Assembly (NCBI GenBank): GCA_963576475.1
Contig: OY754980.1
Span: 29,743,563 to 29,807,562, forward strand
Direction: 5' to 3'
Length of the DNA stretch: 64,000 nt
From: Molanna angustata
Taxonomy: Eukaryota; Arthropoda; Insecta; Trichoptera; Molannidae
The translations under genes and the position numbers were made by a program. This document shows positions 58,850-64,000 of this stretch, piece by piece (position 1 is the first letter of the stretch; every line of letters starts with the position of its first letter). Under the pieces are notes generated by a model. It saw only the letters and a list, made by a program, of their open reading frames with translations. It made no database searches and had not been told where the DNA came from.

Positions 58850-60790
58850 ACTAGCGGACCCGACAGACGTTGCCTTGCATGAACGTTGGCTTGTCTGTTA
58901 TTAGCTGGTTAAACATAAAAATGGATGTGGATTTTGTGTATTAAAAGGAAGCAAGACTCATTACATTGAGATGACTTTGATATACCTACCTATCGTCATA
59001 ATACCACTTAAAACATAATATATTTGTAAAAAAACTAAATAGCTTATACAAATAACTTAATAATTTCATAAAATATTAAAAACTAGCGGACCCGACAGAT
59101 GTTGTCCTGCACGAACATTGGCTTGCCTGTTCTTAGCTGGATTACCTTATAAAAGGAAGCACGGCACATGCGTGTATTCCCACATATCAGGCTTGCCTCA
59201 CATAAAAAAGGCAAAATACATAATGGGTATTACCTGTTATAGTTTCGATTACCCGGCCCTGATGGGATAAACACTAATATTCACTCTCTCCCTCTCACAA
59301 AAAATCGAAGATTTAGAATCTCCTAATAATTGATTGTTTTATTTGATTTGAATATTGAGAAGTTTGGAGAAAGACTTTTCAAAGAATAATCTTGGTCTAT
59401 ATTGAATTTTGAAACTTAAATTAGTTATCATTTAAAAAATGAAAAAATGCCATAAGGGTATCTATATATGTATATATCTTTCAAACATAAAATATATATT
59501 TATAAACAGATTTTTTATTATCTCAATAGAGACGAAGTTGGAATATTTACTGTAGGAGAACCGGGAAATCAAGGCACCTACAGGGCTTACGACCTGTCAT
59601 CGGCTGGTTTACGTGATCACTTTATGCGCTTGCGCAACGTTCGCGTTCAACGTTTGCGCATAAAGTGATCACGTAAACCAGCCGATGACAGGTCGTAAGC
59701 CCTGTAGGTGCCTTGATTTCCCGGTTCTCCTACAATAAATATTCCAACTTCGACTCTACTGAGATAATTAAAAATCTGTTAAAAAATATCTTTGACTCCG
59801 GACAGGGAAAAAAAATCCAATGTTTGCGCATATGCAATAATAAAAATATATTCGATATATTTATAACTTAATTTATAGTACGGGGTATATATTTTATAGT
59901 AGGTACATTTTTTTAATATAGAAAATTCACTCTAATATACGTTTGTTGTTTTATCTTGACGTTTCAATCACAAAATATACATTGATAACCTCACTATTAC
60001 GGAGAGATTTTTAACAAAATAATATAATATTCATAAATTAATTGAAATATTTAAACGAAAGTATTACGAAACATTACATTGAGATGACTTTGATATACCA
60101 ATCGTCATAATACCACTTAAAACAGAATATACTTGGAAAAAACTAAATAGCTTAATACAATAATAATAAAAATACATACAAATAACTTAAAATATTAAAA
60201 ATTTGAAAACAAATACCGCAAACAGAGTCGAGAAAACATCAAGTTTTAATGTCATAACCAATATTGCATAATATTATGACATATCGAAAGCAATGTCGCC
60301 ATAATCATAATGCGTATTCCGAAAATATTTATAACGATTCCCATTTTTATTATTCTTTTATTAAATTCCTTTTTGTGAATCTAGTCCATTCAGGGACTCA
60401 CATAAACACACACAAAAAGTTTCATCAAAATCGGTTCAGCCATTTAGGAGGAGTTCAGTGACATACACACGGACGGAAGAATTATATATATAAAGATATG
60501 AAAACAAATACCGCAGACAGCGTTGAGAAAAACATCAAGTTTTAATGGCATAACCAACATTGCATAATATTATGACATATCGGAAAGCAATGTTGCCACT
60601 ATTAAAAATGTATATTCCGAAAATATTTATAAAGATTAATATTCATTAATTTATAAAATTTCTTTTTGTGAATCTAGTCCATTCAGGGACTCACATAAAC
60701 ACACACAAAAAGTTTCATCAAAATCGGTTCAGCCGTTTAGGAGGAGTTCAGTGACATACACACGTACGGAAGAATTTTATATATAAAGAT
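58850..60790 (+). repeat. Dispersed repeat with duplicated head and duplicated end
   Basis: ACTAGCGGACCCGACAGACG starts at 58851 and again (ACAGATG) at 59083. A block beginning ATTACATTGAGATGACTTTG occurs at 58957 and 60074. A roughly 295-bp end block, from TGAAAACAAATACCGC to AAAATCGGTTCAGCC...TATATATAAAGATA, is tandem (60204-60498 and 60499-60790). These start and end sequences occur widely in arthropod genomes; the class is not assigned here. Confidence 0.7.
59519..59766. mobile_element. Foldback copy of repeat F (F7)
   Basis: Two arms of about 123 bp: CTCAATAGAGACGAAGTTGG...GATCACTTTATGCGCTTGCG, and its reverse complement ending CTTCGACTCTACTGAGATA. The arms meet at about 59642. To the right the terminal block TTTGACTCCGGACAGGG...GTTTGCGCATATG follows (to about 59836). 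Confidence 0.9.
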
Positions 60791-60929
60791 AAAGATGATT
60801 TAGTACAAAAAATAATAAAACTATTATTATTATTAACATTTTTTTACTTTCTCGAAAGAATTCGCGGACTGGGTGAAAGATTCAATTGGAAATAATTCAC
60901 CCATCCAGGACCTTAATACACTGCCCTAT

Positions 60930-61090
60930 TTCTCAATAGATAGGGAACTCAATAAGAAGACACAATTGGTGAACGTCGCACATGCGCATAAAGTGATCAC
61001 GTAAACAAGCTGATGACAGGTCGTAAGACCTTTAGGTGCTTTGAGCACCCATAATATTCCAAATTCGTCTCTATTGAGATGTTTAAAGTT
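60930..61090 (+). mobile_element. Repeat F, partial copy F8
   Basis: TTTCTCAATAGATAGGGAAC, GAACGTCGCACATGCGCATA, GTGATCACGTAAACAAGC, then TTCGTCTCTATTGAGATG. It ends just before the LINE 5' region. Confidence 0.7.
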
Positions 61091-61114
61091 TGTCATAAAT
61101 AAATGAGAAGGAGG

Positions 61115-61682
61115 AGATGATTTTTTTTTTGGGAGAAGGTGAGTTTGCTCCCCCCCAACCCATCCTCTGGGATTGGAAAGTAAACCCTGCCTTCGACCTG
61201 GGGTCAGTATACTATACTGGTTTACCAAGCCACTGCATTTATGGTCCCCTAAAATGGCTCGCCATGTTCGGGGTTCTTTGCTTTGGTGCCCAGGCGGGCA
61301 CTTGTGTTGGAGTTGATCGGCGACCTATCTTGATGATGTAATCCCGGCCGCTGCGCGGCGGGTCTGGTTGGAGGTGTGAGCCGAGGGAGATCTGTGTGAA
61401 ACGGTTCGTCGCTGGCCGGCCGCCGAATAGTACAGGGGCCCGACCTAAGCTAACGACTACGGGTTGGCTGCCCTATCAGTCGGCGCATAATCTCGCTGCA
61501 ATTGTTGTGCCGGATCGTGACCGGACGAGGTCCCAGCAGTTGTATGCGGGGGGCACCAGGCGTCCTCCACGGCCATATCCTCCCTCCTTCAACCTAGCAG
61601 CGCAGCTGCCGGAACAAATGTCCTTGAAAAGGGCTTCTGATCTCCTCGTTTCACAATGCCACCCCCCCCCCACAAAACCTTC
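61115..61682 (+). promoter_or_regulatory. GC-rich 5' region of the non-LTR retrotransposon
   Basis: Base composition changes sharply from AT-rich flank to GC-rich at about 61130, and stays so up to the ORF2 start. This is where the LINE 5' UTR and any internal promoter would lie. The exact 5' end cannot be set from one copy. Confidence 0.5.
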
Positions 61683-61686
61683 ATGA
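61396..61686 (+). CDS. Short upstream ORF overlapping ORF2 (possible ORF1 remnant)
   Basis: 96 codons, from MKRFVAGRPPNSTGARP to QCHPPPTKPS. It is proline- and arginine-rich, with no zinc knuckle, coiled coil or RRM visible, so it does not look like a complete LINE ORF1 protein. Its stop overlaps the ORF2 start as ATGA (61683-61686), an arrangement compatible with termination-reinitiation of ribosomes, as known for some two-ORF retrotransposons. It could instead be chance reading through the GC-rich 5' UTR. Confidence 0.35.
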   Translation: MKRFVAGRPPNSTGARPKLTTTGWLPYQSAHNLAAIVVPDRDRTRSQQLYAGGTRRPPRPYPPSFNLAAQLPEQMSLKRASDLLVSQCHPPPTKPS

Positions 61687-64000
61687 CAGATAAACCCAAT
61701 AATAATGTTTATACAGCGACAACCAAGACTGCATACCCTCGCACCATTTGTAAACTGTTGGTAGACTTCGCTAACATCAGAGGTATCCACAGTAATTTAA
61801 ATTCTGTTCACCATCACTTGCAATCTCAAAAACCACACCTGCTCTTTCTCACGGAAACACAAATTCAAGATCCACCCGACACAAGTTACCTCAACTGCCC
61901 AGGGTACATACTCGAAAGCATGTTTGTGCCCAAAGGAGGCTTGTGCCTCTACAGCCGCGAAGACATCAACTGTGTCAGATTGAAGGAGTTCGAGAACCCC
62001 GCCTTCAATGTTATGTGGGTCCATTTAAAATCTAACAAATTCATAAAAATTTATGCTTGTATCTACCGATCTCCAAATATGAGTGATTATGATTCTTCCG
62101 AGCTTTTCAAATACTTAGGAGAAACCATTGACAGTCTTCTGTCTCGCTACCCGTCGGCAGAATTTGCGGTTCTCGGCGATTTCAATGTCCATCACTCCGA
62201 TTGGCTGAAATCGGGAACTACCGATTCGGCTGGCCGCATGACGGAATCCTTTGCTTTGTGTCATAACCTGGAGCAACTTGTTCAAGAGCCAACTCGCATC
62301 CCTGATGTCTCTGGGCATCGTTCCAATCTGCTTGATCTTTTTATGACTACCTCGCCAACGGGATACACACTGAAAGTCACAGCCCCACTGGGCTCTTCAG
62401 ACCATTGCCTTGTGCAAACGGCCATCCACTTCATCCCGGACCTTCCACCCGAAAAACCTAAAAGGAAAATTTGGCAATACAAGTCAGCAGATTGGAATGC
62501 ACTGCGAATACACTTTCGCGACTTTCCTTGGAATGAAGTCTGTTTTAGAACCAAAGACCCTTCTATCTGTGCGCGTGAGGTAGGGGATGTCATCACTTCT
62601 GCTATGGATGGCTATATTCCCTCCTCCCTCAAAACCTGCGGACCAGGCACAAAACCTTGGTTTGATTCCAAATGCCGAGAAGCAGTCACGCGTAAAAATC
62701 TGGCTTTCAAAACATTTCAAAAACTTCAATCCCCGTCAAACAAGAAAGCATACAACAAGATGACAAAGGATTGTAAAAAAACCATTAATCAGGCTAAAAA
62801 ACTCCATGACCAACATATAAGTCAAAAACTCTCCTCATGCCCTAACGGTAGCCGAAGATTCTGGTCATTGTCAACCTCCATAGGTCAGAACTTTTGCACA
62901 TCTTCATTTCCACCTTTAACGAACCATGACGGATCCATTGCTAACTCTGCCACCGACAAAGCTAATCTTCTCGGTAAATTATTTGCAGATAACTCAACCC
63001 TTGACGACGGAGGAAAAACTCCTCAACCAGTTCCACATTGTGGTTTTAAAATGAACGAAGTAAGGATTAACTTCTCTGAGGTTTTACTCGCCATCCGAGG
63101 GTTGGATGTTAACAAAGCTAATGGACCAGATGGAATTCCCGTTCTTGTGTTAAAAAAATGCTCCGCCGAACTAGCCCCAGTTCTCACTAAACTCTTCAAA
63201 CTCTCGTTTAAAACTGGTATTGTCCCATGTGACTGGAAAAAAGCGGTCATCCACCCAATTCCCAAAAAAGGTGATCGCTCCAACCCATCTAACTACCGAC
63301 CCATCGCTATTACTTCAGTACTCTCCAAAATAATGGAAAGGGTACTAAACACCAAGTTGATCACATACCTCGAAGCAAACAAAATTTTAAGCGACCGCCA
63401 ATATGGATTTCGTGGAAATCGATCTTGTGGCGATCTACTCGCGTATGTGACATCCGTTTGGGGTCGAGTTATGGAACGCTTTGGAGAAGCTCAAACTGTC
63501 GCCCTTGACATCTCTAAAGCTTTCGACCGGGTTTGGCACCGAGGTCTCTTAATGAAACTCCCTTCTTATGGACTACCCCAGTCTCTGTGTACTTGGATTG
63601 CGAATTTTTTAAAAGATCGCGAAGTCATAACTGTAGTGGACGGTTGCTCTTCTTCTCCCCATTCCATTAATGCGGGAGTCCCTCAAGGGTCCATTCTATC
63701 TCCAACCCTATTCCTCCTACATATCAATGACTTGCTCTTACGCGCCCCCATCCACTGTTACGCTGATGACAGCACAGTCCATGACAATTTCTCTTTTGAC
63801 AAACCTCCTAAACAGAGTGAAATATCAGAAGCCCGGAAAGACCTTCATCAAAAAATAAATAGCTACCTCCACTCAATCAATACCTGGGGTGAAAGTAATC
63901 TTGTTTCATTTAACGTCTCAAAAACCCAAGCCTGTCTAATTTCTGCGAAGAGAAACCCCAATGAATTGCAAGTGTCTTTCAACGGAAGCACCCTACCTAA
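61683..64000 (+). CDS. Non-LTR retrotransposon ORF2: APE endonuclease plus reverse transcriptase (partial at window edge)
   Basis: An open frame of 772 codons runs from the ATG at 61683 off the right edge with no stop. The N-terminal part is an apurinic-type endonuclease that nicks target DNA: N-I-R near residue 26, catalytic L-T-E-T (Glu58), Y-R-S-P, G-D-F-N (165-168) and S-D-H (239-241). A linker with a K-rich region follows, then the reverse transcriptase: NYRPIAITSVLSK from 537, QYGFRGNRSCGDLL, ALDISKAFDRVW with Asp609, GVPQGSILSP from 665, and Y-A-D-D (693-696). All catalytic residues expected of both domains are present, so this copy may be active or recently so. It belongs to the CR1/Jockey/L2 side of non-LTR elements; the exact clade needs a tree. 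The C-terminus and 3' UTR lie outside the window. ATG choice: first Met in frame, at the ATGA overlap. Confidence 0.9.
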   Translation, partial: MTDKPNNNVYTATTKTAYPRTICKLLVDFANIRGIHSNLNSVHHHLQSQKPHLLFLTETQIQDPPDTSYLNCPGYILESMFVPKGGLCLYSREDINCVRLKEFENPAFNVMWVHLKSNKFIKIYACIYRSPNMSDYDSSELFKYLGETIDSLLSRYPSAEFAVLGDFNVHHSDWLKSGTTDSAGRMTESFALCHNLEQLVQEPTRIPDVSGHRSNLLDLFMTTSPTGYTLKVTAPLGSSDHCLVQTAIHFIPDLPPEKPKRKIWQYKSADWNALRIHFRDFPWNEVCFRTKDPSICAREVGDVITSAMDGYIPSSLKTCGPGTKPWFDSKCREAVTRKNLAFKTFQKLQSPSNKKAYNKMTKDCKKTINQAKKLHDQHISQKLSSCPNGSRRFWSLSTSIGQNFCTSSFPPLTNHDGSIANSATDKANLLGKLFADNSTLDDGGKTPQPVPHCGFKMNEVRINFSEVLLAIRGLDVNKANGPDGIPVLVLKKCSAELAPVLTKLFKLSFKTGIVPCDWKKAVIHPIPKKGDRSNPSNYRPIAITSVLSKIMERVLNTKLITYLEANKILSDRQYGFRGNRSCGDLLAYVTSVWGRVMERFGEAQTVALDISKAFDRVWHRGLLMKLPSYGLPQSLCTWIANFLKDREVITVVDGCSSSPHSINAGVPQGSILSPTLFLLHINDLLLRAPIHCYADDSTVHDNFSFDKPPKQSEISEARKDLHQKINSYLHSINTWGESNLVSFNVSKTQACLISAKRNPNELQVSFNGSTLP

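Noticed and set aside
61476..63283. Several minus-strand frames of 60-104 codons opposite the LINE
   Set aside because: Shadows of the long plus-strand ORF2 and its GC-rich 5' region.

Overview
This is AT-rich eukaryotic DNA, most likely from an insect and probably a moth or butterfly (Lepidoptera). That reading rests on repeat types seen together: many decayed RTE-type and CR1/Jockey/L2-type LINE tails, tRNA-headed SINEs ending in a LINE-like GGTTGGAAGAAATTGCC...GCAATAA tail, rolling-circle (Helentron/HINE-like) elements that carry a CA/TG microsatellite, and many short inverted-repeat DNA elements. I see no bacterial-style operons, no rRNA and no convincing functional tRNA. I could not identify a host protein-coding gene with confidence. 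The best candidate is a GC-rich open stretch at 52618-52845 behind a plausible splice acceptor.

Layout, left to right. 1-5000: HINE-like elements, one inserted inside another (1192-2626), SINE fragments, and one copy each of two dispersed repeats. 5080-5900: a TIR element full of CGGCCGAT motifs with a TTAA duplication; a second, longer and inverted copy lies at 35410-36495. 7560-10620: two more HINE copies and a long AAAT tetranucleotide array. 15176-15321: a perfect 146-bp palindrome. 15719-18297: a three-layer nest in which a P-element-superfamily transposon (8-bp duplication, about 30-bp TIRs, a THAP-type first exon with usable splice signals) sits inside a GGNCCGG-ended TIR element and itself carries a piece of a third repeat. 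20130-21050 and 57387-58286: two opposite-facing copies of a TIR element retaining the start of a HARBI1-like transposase. 22700-23215, 32020-32280, 34595-34700, 37440-38110, 44910-45360, 50600-51149 and 55811-56350: LINE coding relics, mostly RTE-type. 25097-33495: four large HINE copies, two with tandemly duplicated termini. 40843-41530: a 688-bp foldback with TTAA duplications. 44085-46560: two minisatellites, the second containing a SINE. 58850-60790: an internally duplicated dispersed repeat with a foldback inside it. 61115-64000: the 5' part of an apparently intact non-LTR retrotransposon whose endonuclease-reverse transcriptase frame is open to the right edge of the window.

Functionally the window is a transposon graveyard with a few young residents. 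The only clearly intact enzyme is the LINE ORF2 at the right edge. The SINEs appear to borrow the tail of LINEs seen in the same window, and the HINE, MITE and P-like elements are non-autonomous and would need transposases encoded elsewhere.
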